Assembly (NCBI GenBank): GCA_022410635.1
Contig: JAJVDF010000413.1
Span: forward strand, 784,719-848,718
DNA from: Tretioscincus oriximinensis
Lineage: Eukaryota; Chordata; Lepidosauria; Squamata; Gymnophthalmidae
DNA: 64,000 nucleotides
Direction of reading: 5' to 3'
This document shows positions 1 through 11,010 of the stretch, in pieces; position 1 is the stretch's first letter; each line of letters begins with the position of its first letter. A model generated the notes under the pieces. That model saw only the letters and a program-made list of their open reading frames with translations, ran no database searches and had not been told where the DNA came from. A program made the translations under genes and the position numbers.

Positions 1-111
1 NNNNNNNNNNNNNNNNNNNNNNNNNNNNNNNNNNNNNNNNNNNNNNNNNNNNNNNNNNNNNNNNNNNNNNNNNNNNNNNNNNNNNNNNNNNNNNNNNNNN
101 NNNNNNNNNNN
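1..111. other. Assembly gap
   Basis: A run of 111 n. The CR1 fragment that follows begins directly at the gap edge, so that element is probably longer than what is visible. Confidence 0.99.
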
Positions 112-853
112 GTCTGGCCCTGGGGATTTATAAATGTTCAGCTTATTNAGGCTAGCAAGGACCTCCTCCCTTATTATCTGTATCCAGCTTAATTCCTCTG
201 GTGTTCTTCCTGAGAAAACTAAATCTGTTGCGGGTATATTCCCTCTGTCTTCTTCAGTGAAAACTGAAGCAAAAAATTCATTTAAGCTCTCTGCAATCTC
301 CACGTCCTCCTTGATTATGCCCTTTTGTCCATTGCTGTCGAGTGGTCAGACTGCTTTTCTGGTAGGATTTTTATTTCTGATATATTTGAAAAAGTCCTTA
401 TTATTTCTTTTAATATTCTTTGCAATGTGCTCCTCAAAGTTTTTCTTCGCATCCCTGACTACCACCTTGTATTTGGTTTGCCACAGTTTGTGCTCCCTTC
501 TGTTCTCCTCACTAGGATAAGCCTTCCACTTTTTAAATGAGTTTCTCTTCAATCTAATTACTTCCTTTACTGCAGAGGTAAGCCATACGGGTGTCTTCTT
601 GGACTTGGCAGAGCCCCTGGTTGGTTCTAAAACCACCTGCTCTAGGAAACAATAAGTTAGCATGTCTAAGAGTTTCCCAATCAATGTGTGGATAGTTGAA
701 GTCTCCCATTATTACTACTCTTCCCTTTTTGGAAGCTTCAATGACCTCATGTTCCAAATGAGTATCGCTTTCAGGTGTTTGTTTAGGAGGTTTATTTAGG
801 AGGTTGGTTATGAGATGACAGAGGTTGGCTGCGAGATTTTGGAGGTTCTCCAC
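112..853 (-). mobile_element. CR1 LINE fragment, endonuclease end to start of RT
   Basis: Read on the minus strand, this encodes part of a CR1 pol protein. First comes an endonuclease-type stretch containing VVIMGDFNYPHIDWE (about 750-700). After a deletion comes the linker before the reverse transcriptase, with the string FEEHIAKNIKRNNKDFFKYI (about 430-370). The same linker recurs in the plus-strand CR1 at 27.1 kb. The endonuclease and linker are joined with most of the intervening region missing, so the copy is dead. It is cut by the assembly gap at its 3' side. Confidence 0.85.
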
Positions 854-3556
854 AATGATGCCTGATTATCCCAGCAATAGTTTATTCCGGGATAAATGGC
901 GTTTATTGCGAGAGGACTACTGAAACACCTTTAACATGTGTGCCCTAACCTTCCTCGTGGTGCTACAATTGAGGGATAAAATAGCTGTGTGAACATAACC
1001 CAACGATAAAGGGGGGAGTTCTCCCCCCCATGGTGCTTTAAAATCCCAGAATCATGGTCTTTATAGTGGCATAATGACACAAGGTAAGCAGGATGAGCAG
1101 GCACACCTGGGGATGGGGCCCTCATCCTTCTTAAGTAAGCTATAAGATGCATGATGTGGACATCATCTGAAAGAGCTGCCGAGATCCAGACCTGCTTCGT
1201 GATCTTGTGCTTACCTGCCTTGATGCAGCAAGATCAGATGCTTTAGAGCCCCTACCTGCAGCTTTTTCACAGCAAAAGACAGCAATGGTGAGTAAAAAAA
1301 AATCCTAGGAGCCTCCAAATCTCAGACAATTTTAAAAGGAAACTTTTTTTCCTTTGAAATCTTCAACCCAGCAACAAGGCCAGCCTTTTAAAGAAAGTTC
1401 TATAGAAGGGGAGGCACTGAAGCCCTGTTTCTAGCAACACAGATGTCAAAAGATGGTATGGATAAGCAGGACTCAATATGGGAGAAGATGTTCCTTCAAA
1501 TAGGTGGAGATAATGTTGTGTAGCAACTTCTTATGAAGACATTTGAATTGGGCTCATATATGGATAAGAAGACAGCATTATCTTNTAAGTATAGAAGTAA
1601 CGTCATAGTGACTAGAGATTCTAGTCACTGTAATCTGTGTTCCATCTTCAAGGTTAGTCTCACACTGTGCATTGCAATAATCCGACGTGGGGATGATGGA
1701 AGTATGGATCAGGGTTTACGTTGTCTAATAAAGTAGAATTGGTCACCACCTGGGCATCAAGGGGCAGTGATGAATTTAGAAAAAGCAAAGCACAACCTGG
1801 GAGGTAAATAACCTCTAAAATTACGATTTAAGGGCCACCCAAGAGGCATTAAAATTGCTTAATTGCCCACATGCCTATATTTCAGCTGATAACCATCTAC
1901 ATGAAAACAATAGAAAGAGGACAAGGTAGACAGGTTGGGGAAGAAATAGGACTTGTTTATTCAGTTTGGTGGGAGCAAATGACTAAAATCACCACNATTA
2001 ATTTTGTGTAGCTGTAAATTGTAACCTACCAACATATCTTGTAGTCCTGCCAACAGGTTTTGTTGGAATGATAGGAATTCATGTTTTAAATTAATTAAAT
2101 AATTAAATATAAATAGATTTAAATTAAAAGAGTGTTTTAAANGGAGTGTCAAAAGCCATATCGATAGTATGGCAGATATCTGTTGAATGCATTTGCTGAG
2201 GTGTAGCGTAGTAATCGTTAGCTATCTTTCCTTGGTTTCCTTTCCCTGAATATTTTCTCTGCTTTAGCCAAAAACCTTTTGGCTAAGCTGCTGCAAATTA
2301 TTTTCAAGCCTCTGTATTTTTTCATTCCTGTTTAAGCCAGTTTGTCTCCATAGTAACCTGGCTAATCTTTGCCCCGGCCACTTTGTCTCCATTGTAACTT
2401 CAACGACCCTGGCTGCTTTTTCTCTTCAAGTCCTGAGGGCGTGCCAAGAAAGTGACCTTAATGGAGGAGAGCTTCTCATTATTGAGAGGGCAGTGAAGGC
2501 AATTAAAAGATTGGAAAATAAAATCACCCCAGCTCATGACAAACTTAGTCACCCTTTTGAAGATGTAAGCTAGCATTACTATTACTTTTACATTAATGTT
2601 TTTACTATTATTATATGATTTTTCCATCGGCCTTGTATAACATTGGTTCCTTTTTTGTTATTTACAGTATGCAGACCTTATGAAGATATGAATCAAGGTC
2701 GTGCCATATCTAGAATTACAATTAGTCTGCTACCTGCTGTTGTTTTGGAAGTGGAACATACTGTTTTGGAAACAGAATATATTTACTTTTGAAATACAGC
2801 AACATTTGCCTGGAGTGTTGTCTTTGAGAATTTGTTTCATACCAGGAGAGCCGCTTTTTCTCTTTTTCTCACAACACATTCCCCACTGAGTTCTGCAGCT
2901 ATTCCCTTCGAGACACCATGATGTCAAAATGATGAACATTGTACATATGGCCATTAGGAGTTAAACACTGCTTAATGGTGCCCAAGAAAGGCAACAGCAA
3001 TAATCTTTATCATCCAAACAGGGTTTATTAATTGAGAGACAGGCTATATATTTTATAAATCAATATCACTGGGACTGATTGGTAGAATGGTGAATTATTT
3101 CATAGTTGATTCCAATTTGTTGGAGTCTCTATGTTCACATGCTTACAAAATAACAGGCATTAACAAATAGTAACACTTCCACACACTCTCAGCAGGACTA
3201 AGAATCTTCCCAGTGTTATCAATTCTTTGCCGTCACATTGTCACACTATTCCAGCTGCACCAAGCTCTAGATACGGCTCAGCCACCAGCAAAAATTTTCT
3301 AGAAAATCTTCATACTCAACGTTAACATACGTCAATGTCATCTAAAAGACAATACATGATTATAAGTTCATATATGAATGCAAATTAACATAAAGGAATA
3401 TGTGATTAAATGATTTAATGAGCAAACATTTAGATAGGTATTTAGATAGGTATAAATGATTAAACAAATATACTTATTATATGAATATGCAAAACATAGG
3501 ATATGAGTATAAACCATGATATCTGAATAACCTCAACCCTGCCATACTGTGCAAAT
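854..3556. other. Upstream flank, nothing recognised
   Basis: AT-rich sequence without a supportable gene or a repeat I can name. ORFs here are short and show no family resemblance. A perfect 10-bp stem with a 3-base loop lies at 2,264-2,286 (arms TTAGCCAAAA and TTTTGGCTAA). The region around 2,960-3,260 looks like an old repeat but could not be assigned. Confidence 0.5.
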
Positions 3557-3929
3557 TCAGAGAAATAGCTGTGTGGTAGTCCAGTAGAAAGTTCAGCAAA
3601 GGGGTTAGTAGCAGAGACTAACAGGAGAAAGATACCAAAGGAGCTAGCAGCACTTTGGGACTAACTTGAGAAAAGTGGGTGGCATAAGCTTTCGTAGACA
3701 CGTCTACTTCTTCAGATGCGTCTTTTGAGCATCTGAAGATGCATCTTTTGAGCATCTGAAGAAGTAGACGTGTCTACGAAAGCTTATGCCACCCACTTTT
3801 CTCAAGTTAGTCCCAAAGTGCTGCTAGCTCCTTTGCTAGACTTTTTACTAGACTAACACGGCTATTTCTCTGAAAAGGAGAACGATAGGTGGCATAAGCT
3901 TTCGTAGACACTTCCACTTCTTCAGATGC
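3557..3929. mobile_element. Penelope-like tail cluster with a perfect 84-bp inverted repeat
   Basis: Several copies of one tail unit are packed head to head. Minus-strand pieces lie at 3,557-3,634 and 3,636-3,719, a plus-strand copy at 3,752-3,877, and a further minus piece at 3,878-3,929. The segments 3,636-3,719 and 3,752-3,835 are exact reverse complements over 84 bp, with a 32-bp spacer. Each unit carries CTGAAGA, then a self-complementary GTAGAC/GTCTAC stem, then GAAA and GCTTATGCC. This is the layout of a hammerhead ribozyme as known from Penelope-like retroelements. The base expected to be U after the short stem III is C here, so cleavage is doubtful. The family name is inferred, not searched. 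Confidence 0.6.
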
Positions 3930-4073
3930 TGAGGGACTAATGTCAAGGTCAGGTATTTAAAGAAAACTGTGTATGGAAGATGACAAAGCATATGCAAATC
4001 TGATAAGGTGATGAACTCCAGGTGATGCTTATTCCAGGATATAATCCAGAATAAGGTCTAGTGCACAATAGCA

Positions 4074-4302
4074 GATGGAAAGCAGTGNTAGCTTTAAGAC
4101 ATGATTAGACATGTTCATGGACACCAAGGTTATAAATAGCTACTAGGATATCCCTTGAGACTGCCTCTGAGATGCAGGATTCCTGAAATACCACTTTTTG
4201 CCTTCTTCTCCTTCAGACTGCACAAGTGCCATTGGTGAGCCACTGGGTGAGACAGAATGCTGGACTAGATGGGCTTTGGCCCCATTCAGCAGAATATTAA
4301 GT
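4074..4302 (+). mobile_element. CR1 LINE 3' tail
   Basis: A 5'-truncated CR1 3' end of the subfamily that recurs at least ten times in the window. Shared landmarks are the stretch about a tracked change of a and g around GCAGGATTCCTGAAATACCA, then GTGAGACAGAATGCTGGACT followed by AGATGGGCT. It ends near the usual CAGCAG signature. Confidence 0.75.
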
Positions 4303-4387
4303 GAATATTAAGTGATGTTAGAACTGAAAGCAATCCCAAGGTACAGGACTGTGAGAAACTCTTCAAATTAGCTTAGTCAAATCATTT

Positions 4388-4802
4388 AGGGCCCTAAATA
4401 ATTTGGGCCCCAAATACCTAAAGGAACACCTTCTCCCAGAACATNAATCTGCCTGTGCCTCAAGATCTGCAGGGGGGCCCTTCCTGGTTGTACCACTCTT
4501 CTGAACAGCAAAGGGAGAGGGAGCCTGGGGCAGGGCCCACTTGGTGGTTGTCCCCAGAATATGGAATAGTCTCCCCCTCGCGGTGTGTTAGTCACCATCA
4601 TTATATTCTTTTAGAAGATCTTTGAAGATGCATCTCTTTAACCTGGTCTTTGGTTGAAGAAATGCCATTTTTATTCCCATTTTCCACTGTTTTGATACAG
4701 TTTTGCGTGTATCAATCTTGCACTGTCATTTTTCTTTTTGGCTGCCCTGAGACGTTTGGATATAGGGCGGGATATAAGTACAAGGTAAATAAATAAATAA
4801 AT
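4388..4802 (+). mobile_element. L2-type LINE 3' end
   Basis: This covers the last part of an L2 ORF and its 3' tail. It matches the reverse complement of the larger L2 copies at 42.1 and 44.7 kb. The tail ends with CCTGAGACGTTTGGATATAG, then GGCGGGATATAAGTA and AAATAAATAAATA. The copy is 5'-truncated and carries stops. Confidence 0.75.
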
Positions 4803-5007
4803 TTAGAACACTTTATTGATCTGACTTGACTGGAAATTCAACAAGGGGGCCAGGATTCCTCTGGAAAATTCAGACAAGAGTTTCTTTGGCACTTAAGCAC
4901 TTCTGGAATCAGGGACAAATATTCATCCCTATTCAATTCCTTCAGTGTGAGGAACTATGAAAGATAACTCCAAAGACCCTCCATGAAGATACTCCATGAA
5001 GACTCAG

Positions 5008-5470
5008 GCTGTATCCACATAGCACTTGTTTATTCTGGATTTTCCCAATAATCCGATTGATTAGTTTTCTGACTTTAAACTGCTGTGTTCATAGTTTTAC
5101 GGTTTATTCTGGATTTTGTCATTCTGACAGTTATTGGCAAATAGAATTTTCTATACCCGTGACACTCTCTCCTGNCAACCATTTTGTTTGCTGGTTGTCA
5201 AGAGGAAGTACAGTAATCCCTCCCCACAAATGCTATTGGTTAATCTGCTGCCAGTATCAGGCTTCACACACACCCCTTTTGTGAGGCAAGGGGAAAAAAT
5301 TACCCCCACGCAGCATAGCCCTTCTGATTTAACCCAGTATTCCAAAACTGGCTTTCCCACTTTACTGATAATTCGGATAATTGGCTTAAAAATTAGCATT
5401 TTGCCGGTTATCTAGAAANAGAATATAGAAATTCGACTTTTAATTGGATTATTGNGTCTGTCTGGACAAA
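5008..5470. mobile_element. Possible non-autonomous DNA transposon
   Basis: The ends resemble imperfect inverted repeats. The left end holds GGCTGTATCCACATAGC followed by TTTATTCTGG. The right end, reverse-complemented, gives CTTTGTCCAGACAGAC followed by AATAATCC. The left end itself recurs inside at about 5,100 (GGTTTATTCTGGATTTT). No target duplication was confirmed, so this is tentative. Confidence 0.3.
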
Positions 5471-5750
5471 GTCAAAGTTCTAACATTTTAGAGTTTGGGC
5501 TAGAAGATCTGCTATTCTTGCAAAAAAGTGATAAGCAAAGTAAAAATAATTTCCTATATTCCTCATTGCAAATATGTGAAACTATGATTCTGATGCTTCC
5601 AGAACAAGGATAGCAATAGAATGCTATTACTCATTCCCTCTTCTTTGCTATTGAAAATGTACTTCCGCATTTATGTCATTCAGCACAAAATACACTTTTG
5701 ACAAATATTCAATTGTTTGTTCTGTGAAAGTAGGGAAAACAGCAAAGTGG

Positions 5751-6016
5751 ATTTTATTTATTTATACTTATGCCCTGCCCTATACCCCAAGGTCTCAGGG
5801 CAGCCAACATTAAAAGCAAAAATACAGAATTGGCATATTAAAACAGTATCTAAGGATGGGAAGGAAAGCGGCATTTCTTCACAGGTCAGGAAAAAGAGGT
5901 GCTTCTTTAAGGATCTTCTAAAAAAATACAGTGACAATGATTGATGCACCTCAAGGGGGAGATGATTCCATAGTCTGGAGCAACTACCGAGAAGGACCTA
6001 CCCTTGGTTACCACTC
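5751..6016 (-). mobile_element. L2-type LINE 3' end, interrupted by a SINE
   Basis: Antisense L2 tail: TTTATTTATACTTATGCCCT leads into GCCCTATACCCCAAGGTCTC, then the last ORF segment. Sequence matching the next part of L2 resumes after the SINE at about 6,299-6,360 (TTGAGAGGGGTGGTACAAGC). The SINE therefore inserted into an existing L2 copy. Confidence 0.75.
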
Positions 6017-6019
6017 CAT

Positions 6020-6062
<43 letters not shown>

Positions 6063-6298
6063 TATATATCCTGCCCTATACCTGAAGGTCTCAGGGCGGC
6101 CTACCATAGGGTGGCACACATAGCTTTTGTTGCTTTCTCCACAACAGACACCCTGTGGAGTAGGTGGGGCTGAGAGAGTTCAAAGAACTGTGACTGGCCC
6201 AAGGTCACCCAGCTGGCTTCATGGAGGAGTGGGGAATCGAACCGGGAGACTGCCAAATAAGAGTCCAACACTCTAACCGCTACACCAAACTGGCTCCC
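6017..6298 (-). mobile_element. tRNA-headed SINE (Sauria-SINE-like) with L2-type tail
   Basis: This is the best-preserved copy of the window's main SINE. Read on the minus strand, the head starts CCAGTTTGGTGTAGCGG, which contains a pol III A box. It is followed by GGTTCGATTCC, a perfect B box. The body carries CCAGCTGGGTGACCTTGG and CAGCCCCACCTACTCC. The 3' end (CCTGAGACCTTCAGGTATAG) matches the L2 tail next to it, and a (TAAA)n run at 6,017-6,066 closes it. It is not a functional tRNA gene. Confidence 0.8.
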
Positions 6299-6360
6299 AA
6301 TTTATTGTTGAGAGGGGTGGTACAAGCAAGGAGAGCCTAGTTTTTTTAGATCCACTTTGA
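6299..6360 (-). mobile_element. Continuation of the interrupted L2
   Basis: TTGAGAGGGGTGGTACAAGC and the following bases correspond to the part of L2 that should come next after 6,016, split off by the SINE. Confidence 0.55.
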
Positions 6361-6929
6361 GGTTTTCCAAACCACTTCTTTTTCCCCAGTACGAACGCAG
6401 CCTAAATGCTGCTAACATTTCCTTTTCNCAGTTATTGAATTATCACCTGTTGCTATACAAATCATAAACCCATTTTTGCTTGAATTCGCACAGGGGACTG
6501 CTGGTCCTTCTATTCTGGTTGGAACTGGAATTTGGATAGCTGAAATGATTTCCAGCAGTCCTTATTCTTGATAGGTACTAAAGGCTTCACAATAGGCTTG
6601 CTTAGTGGGTTAGCAGCCAGAGAAAAACCCATGGTGATAGTATTGAGGCCACAGATGTGGCTCTTNCATAAGGGACATGGTGAATCCCAGGTGTAGGGAG
6701 ATTGAAATTGCAGTTTTCATCCTATCCCAATCTTTCAGAAAATGTCACCAGATTCAGAAAATGAGAAAATTCTCTATCAAATCCGTATAGAGGCCCTTAC
6801 TCATTCGCCAGAAGAAGGTTCATTGCCTCTTGAAAGAGTGCACAAGACCAGCAACTTATGGAATTCNACTGTTTGGCTCCCACAGTTGGACTCTTTCCAT
6901 CTAGCAACTTCAGATTACTGGTATTTATT

Positions 6930-6975
6930 TTATTTATTTATATCCCGCCCTTCACCTATGTTCTCAAGGTAGGTA
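6930..6975 (-). mobile_element. Short L2-type tail
   Basis: TTTATTTATATCCCGCCCTT followed by CACC and TTCTCAAGGTAGG resembles the last 45 bases of the L2/SINE tail, antisense. Too short to tell LINE from SINE. Confidence 0.5.
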
Positions 6976-7199
6976 ACAAAAGAACAAGAAAACAAACAAA
7001 TAAAAAATAACATATTCCGGCCACCTTATTGGCTGAAAGATGCCTGCATTCTGAACGGCTGGACTGGGCAGCAAAACCATAGCACTTACCTGCCCAAACA
7101 AAATAAAGCAAAACTCAACTGTATCTATACAGGCAGTTTAGGAAACCTCCTGAAGGGCTGGACAGCTCCGGAGTATGAAACAGGCATGCGGCAGCTTAA

Positions 7200-7770
7200 C
7201 AAATGGGAAGAATTAAACCTCCTGAAATATTTTACAGCTGCCTGGGTAGAAAGGAAAAGAGACAGGAAGAAGAATGGGCAGAAGGAGGAAGAGGATAATG
7301 GGCAAGCAAGACAGGAAGCGGAGTTGAAGGTAACAAGGATAGCCGAAGAAAACCTGGGTGGGGGGACAGAGGAAACCTTTATCAATGACAGGGAGGATAG
7401 AAGGGACAGAAAGGAGGGGAGGGACAGCAGGAGATGAAGGGAGTGCACAAGCAGGGGCCACAGGAAGATGGGGGTGGGAGGAAGAACAGGGGAAGAAGCA
7501 GGAGAGGGAATGGATGGCCTGGAGGCAGAGACAGGGGAGGGGATTCAGAGAGGAGGGGGATGAGGCAGTGGATTGACAGTGGTGGCTTGGGATATGATGA
7601 GGTGGCGTGGGGTGAGGTGGGAGGATAGCAGGGAAGCTAGAGATGGAATGTAGACGGACAGAACAGGGAGTGAGGCGGTTGAGGTAGAGGTAAGGTGAAC
7701 CCCTTGTCCACATGGGATGGGGTGGCTTGGGGTGGGATAACCCCGGGGAGGGAAGCAGTGCCAGAGTGCC
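7200..7770 (+). repeat. Purine-rich tract
   Basis: About 570 bases in which the plus strand is dominated by G and A (GGGAGG, GGAAGA, GAGGAA). Overlapping ORFs run through it on both strands, which is what such composition produces. The predicted peptides are low-complexity (Arg/Glu/Lys or Pro/Ser/Leu) and resemble nothing known. No gene is called. Confidence 0.7.
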
Positions 7771-8340
7771 CATTCAATCCCAATACGTGAATGGGCCTAT
7801 TCCCCTAGCAAATGCATAAAATACCCTCATTTCCTACTCTCTGCATTTAACAGAAATGTCTCTGACTCCTTCTGTGGAGAATGTTATGCTCTCATCCTTC
7901 CATATGACATAGAACATGTCTTACGTGAGGTCACAAACCCCAGGAAAAAGATGTGGATACTGGCATGGCAGAAATAGACAACGTTTGAGATGGTTNCATT
8001 GGTGGGCATTCAAATCTTTTTTCAGTTCCTTTTAAGAGGTGGATAACCAACACCAAGCGTCCCAAAGATCTTTGTGAGCTTAATTCAGTTTCTTTCTGGA
8101 CTGAACCTCATCCATCAGGACGGAAGACGAGCTGAAAATGGTTTAAAGTAGTGATCATGAACTTTGTCTATTAAAATATTGTGAAAGTTTCTGCAGTTTT
8201 TGGCCTTAATAGAGCTATTAGCAGTTCTTCACATACTTTAGTAAGCTACACCTGTTTAGAATAATTAAGAATGATAAATAAAGAACAGAAATTGATTTAA
8301 AAACGAGCCTACTCTGTTATTAAAAAGATGCTATAAAAGA

Positions 8341-8646
8341 TGTTGATAGCTGTTTACAAATATCTGAAGGGCTGCCACAGAACAGTTAATCAGAATTGTT
8401 CCATTGATATATGGGAGGACTGGAAACAACGAGATGAAACTGCAAGGGAGGTATCAGGAAAAATTCTAATAGGGTGATAAAGCAGTGGAACAGTTTGCCA
8501 CAGGAGGTGGTGTGTTTGCCTTCACTGGACGTTTTCAAACAGAGGCTGGACAGTCATCTGTCTGGGATGGTTTAGTGAATCCTGCATTGAGCAGGGGGTT
8601 GGACCCGATGACCCTGGAGGTCCCTTCCAACTCTATGATTCTGTAT
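8341..8646 (+). mobile_element. CR1 LINE 3' end
   Basis: This is the last ORF segment and tail of a second CR1 subfamily. Landmarks are CAGTGGAACAGTTTGCCACA, GAGGCTGGACAGTCATCTGT and the terminal CCTTCCAACTCTATGATTCT. The same end is found antisense at 22.0 and 28.3 kb and sense at 54.1 kb. Confidence 0.85.
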
Positions 8647-8984
8647 TAGAAAAGAGAAGTGTATTTTTTTATGTGACAAAAACCTTAGAACAGTCACATT
8701 CTAAAGCTGAAGTGTGTCTTTTATTTCTTTAACACAGAAAAGCAAGAATTCATGGGAAATGTTCAAGAAAGAAAAGGAAAATCAAACAATAAGAAAATCA
8801 GGGGCAAAGGTATTTGTTGAAAGAAAAGGAACAAGGTAAATCACTTCAATGCTATTTCATTTCTTCATATTGCTCTGGCCAGAGAATTGTGTTTCTGTTT
8901 ACAGTCCAACATATGATCAGAAACTGCATCAGACAATATATGGAACAAGTTCAAAGATTGGCTATAATGCACTCATTTTTCATT

Positions 8985-9385
8985 TTACGATAGGCGGATC
9001 CCCCCAACCACCTTCCTGTAAGCAGAAAACATGTTTCCTTGGGCAGGACTGGGTGCAGATTGGCTAGCTGTGGTGCAGGCTGGGAACTGAAGTCCACAGG
9101 GTAGGGATCAACGCAGGCTAGGCAGATGAGACTGCCTGCTGCTTGGACTACATTTCACAGCAGGTCTTGCTGCAGCTCCATTTCACTTTTTTCACATTTG
9201 GGCTGCTACTACTACTGCCAGCTCTGTGAACCAGCTAGGCAGCTAAGCTCTTGGCATCGTAAAAAAACAACATAGAAAAGCAGGCAGAAATACAACTAAG
9301 ATCTTTAAAAAAGGAAACAAAAATTCTGCCAGGAAGTAGAGAAACAGGAAGCTGCAGGCAATTTGATATTATTTATGTCTGAAGC
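8985..9385 (+). repeat. Unnamed interspersed repeat, copy 1
   Basis: This about 400-bp segment matches 12,312-12,960 in the same orientation. Shared strings include CTCCATTTCACTTTTTTCAC, AGGAAACAAAAATTCTGCCA and GCAGAAAACATGTTTCCT (with differences). I do not recognise the family, and no ORF spans it. Confidence 0.65.
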
Positions 9386-9797
9386 CCCATCTATATATTC
9401 TGTATTCACATTTTGACCCAATTAATCATATGCAATAGGAAATGAAGGCCCCCTTTTGCACTGGGTCTTTTTTGAATTATATTTTGCTGGTGCAGAGACT
9501 ATGGACAGATTCAGGGGGTACCTGCTGTAGTCTGCACCAGCATACAGATTCTAGGATATAATCCAGAGCACACCCAGTGTAGAAAAGACCTGAAACTGAA
9601 TCAAGGTAAATACGTTTTTGTGATACAGTTTAACTTTTACATCCAAACAATGTTTTATTCATGAAGACAAATCTGTGATTTCAGTTTCCAAGCTTAGAGA
9701 TACTTATTTACTTTTATATCGTGTCTGGTGAATGCTTAAAAGTGAAGCAGCAAGGATGTCCAAGCTCACCATAACTCCTGCTGGCTTCACAGACATC

Positions 9798-10030
9798 TGT
9801 GGAATTTACTTCCGGAAGAGGTAGTGGTAGATAGCAGCCTGGGTAGCTGTAAGATAGGACTAGACAAGTTAATAGAAGGCAAGGGTATCAATGGTTACTA
9901 GGATGGATGTCTTGATACTGCCTCCAAGATGGGCAGGCAGGATTCCTGAAATATCATTTGCAAGGAGTCGAGAACAGGTAAAGGTTTCGCTTTCTGCTTG
10001 CGACTGCCCAAGTGCAATTAAGTAGTGAGA
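9798..10030 (+). mobile_element. CR1 LINE 3' tail
   Basis: Subfamily with TTACTTCCGGAAGAGGTAGT, GGACTAGACAAGTTAATAGA and CAGGCAGGATTCCTGAAATA. It is truncated before the usual CTCCTCTTATGTTCTTAT end. Confidence 0.7.
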
Positions 10031-10887
10031 ACGCAGCCTAAGAAGCAATAATAATCACATCCAGCATATTATTACAAAGTCCTGGNTGACTGTGCTAACA
10101 TCTTCCATAGGCATCTTCTATAGTGCTGTTTTCCTGGCTAATGTCTGTTTCCAGGATGAGTCTGAACTGAGCCAGCAACTCTCGGCTTTCAAGGTGGCTG
10201 TTATTTTCCAACTCTTTTTTCATTATAATGGTGAAGCAGGGTTACAAACTAATTCATGAATATGGGAAAGTTGTGGTTTAAAAACAAAAATTGGGTGATA
10301 CCCTAAATATAGCAACGTTTTGGATGCTTCTTGAGTTTTGCTTGTCATGTATATTAGTTCCGCACGTTTTCTGAACTTCCTGCTCATTTTCTAATACAGT
10401 ATACCCTTTTTGAAACAGGGACGCTAAAATCATCATATACAATATTTAAAGTAATGGACAGTTTTCCAATCTAGGCACTGGCCAAATAAAGACCAGTGTT
10501 CTGCATCATATANTTTCACACCAAATCCTGGAATACACCTTGGAGCTTGTCCAGTTCAGCTCAATGTTTCAGAATCCCATGCCATCTGCTCAGACTATTG
10601 TAAATGCAATTAACCAGTCAAGTACTTCCAGAGAACGGAAAACAGAACAATCTAGGTGAAGCAACTTTCTTTTGTGATGTTAATATGCATCTTCTAGTTA
10701 GATTCTTCTGTGTAAAAAGAAGCAGGCTGCCTAATACACTCTTAAATGATATTCATGAAGTAACTGTTACTTTTTAATGCCTCTTTGCTAATAGAGAAAT
10801 CCACAGTGGCTTATTATTCCTGCTTGCTCCAACAGGCAGGCATTGGGAAAGATATATTTGAATCTTTATGCTGATAGCTGTGGGAAT

Positions 10888-11010
10888 ATTTATTTTATTT
10901 ATTTATTTATTTAAAGATTTTTACCCCGCCCTTCCCCCCGAAGGTGTCCAGGGCGGCTTACAAAAGTTAAAAATTCAGGTCATCATGACCTTCACAACAT
11001 TAAAACCATA
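10888..11010 (-). mobile_element. L2-like tail
   Basis: (TTTA)n followed by TACCCCGCCCTTCCCCCCGA and CCAGGGCGGCTTACAAAAG. This is the 3' end of an L2-related LINE or a SINE that uses the same tail, antisense. Confidence 0.5.

Noticed and set aside
2960..3330. Possible LTR fragment (also 56.3-56.8 kb)
   Set aside because: Some composition similarity only. No paired LTR, primer binding site or coding remnant was seen.
6210..6298. tRNA-like A and B boxes on the minus strand (also at 29.8 and 34.1 kb)
   Set aside because: They belong to the SINE head; the cloverleaf is not kept, so no tRNA gene is called.
7213..7773. 186-codon minus-strand ORF rich in Pro, Ser and Leu
   Set aside because: It is the complement of a purine-rich tract; such composition excludes stops. 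No domain, no codon pattern.
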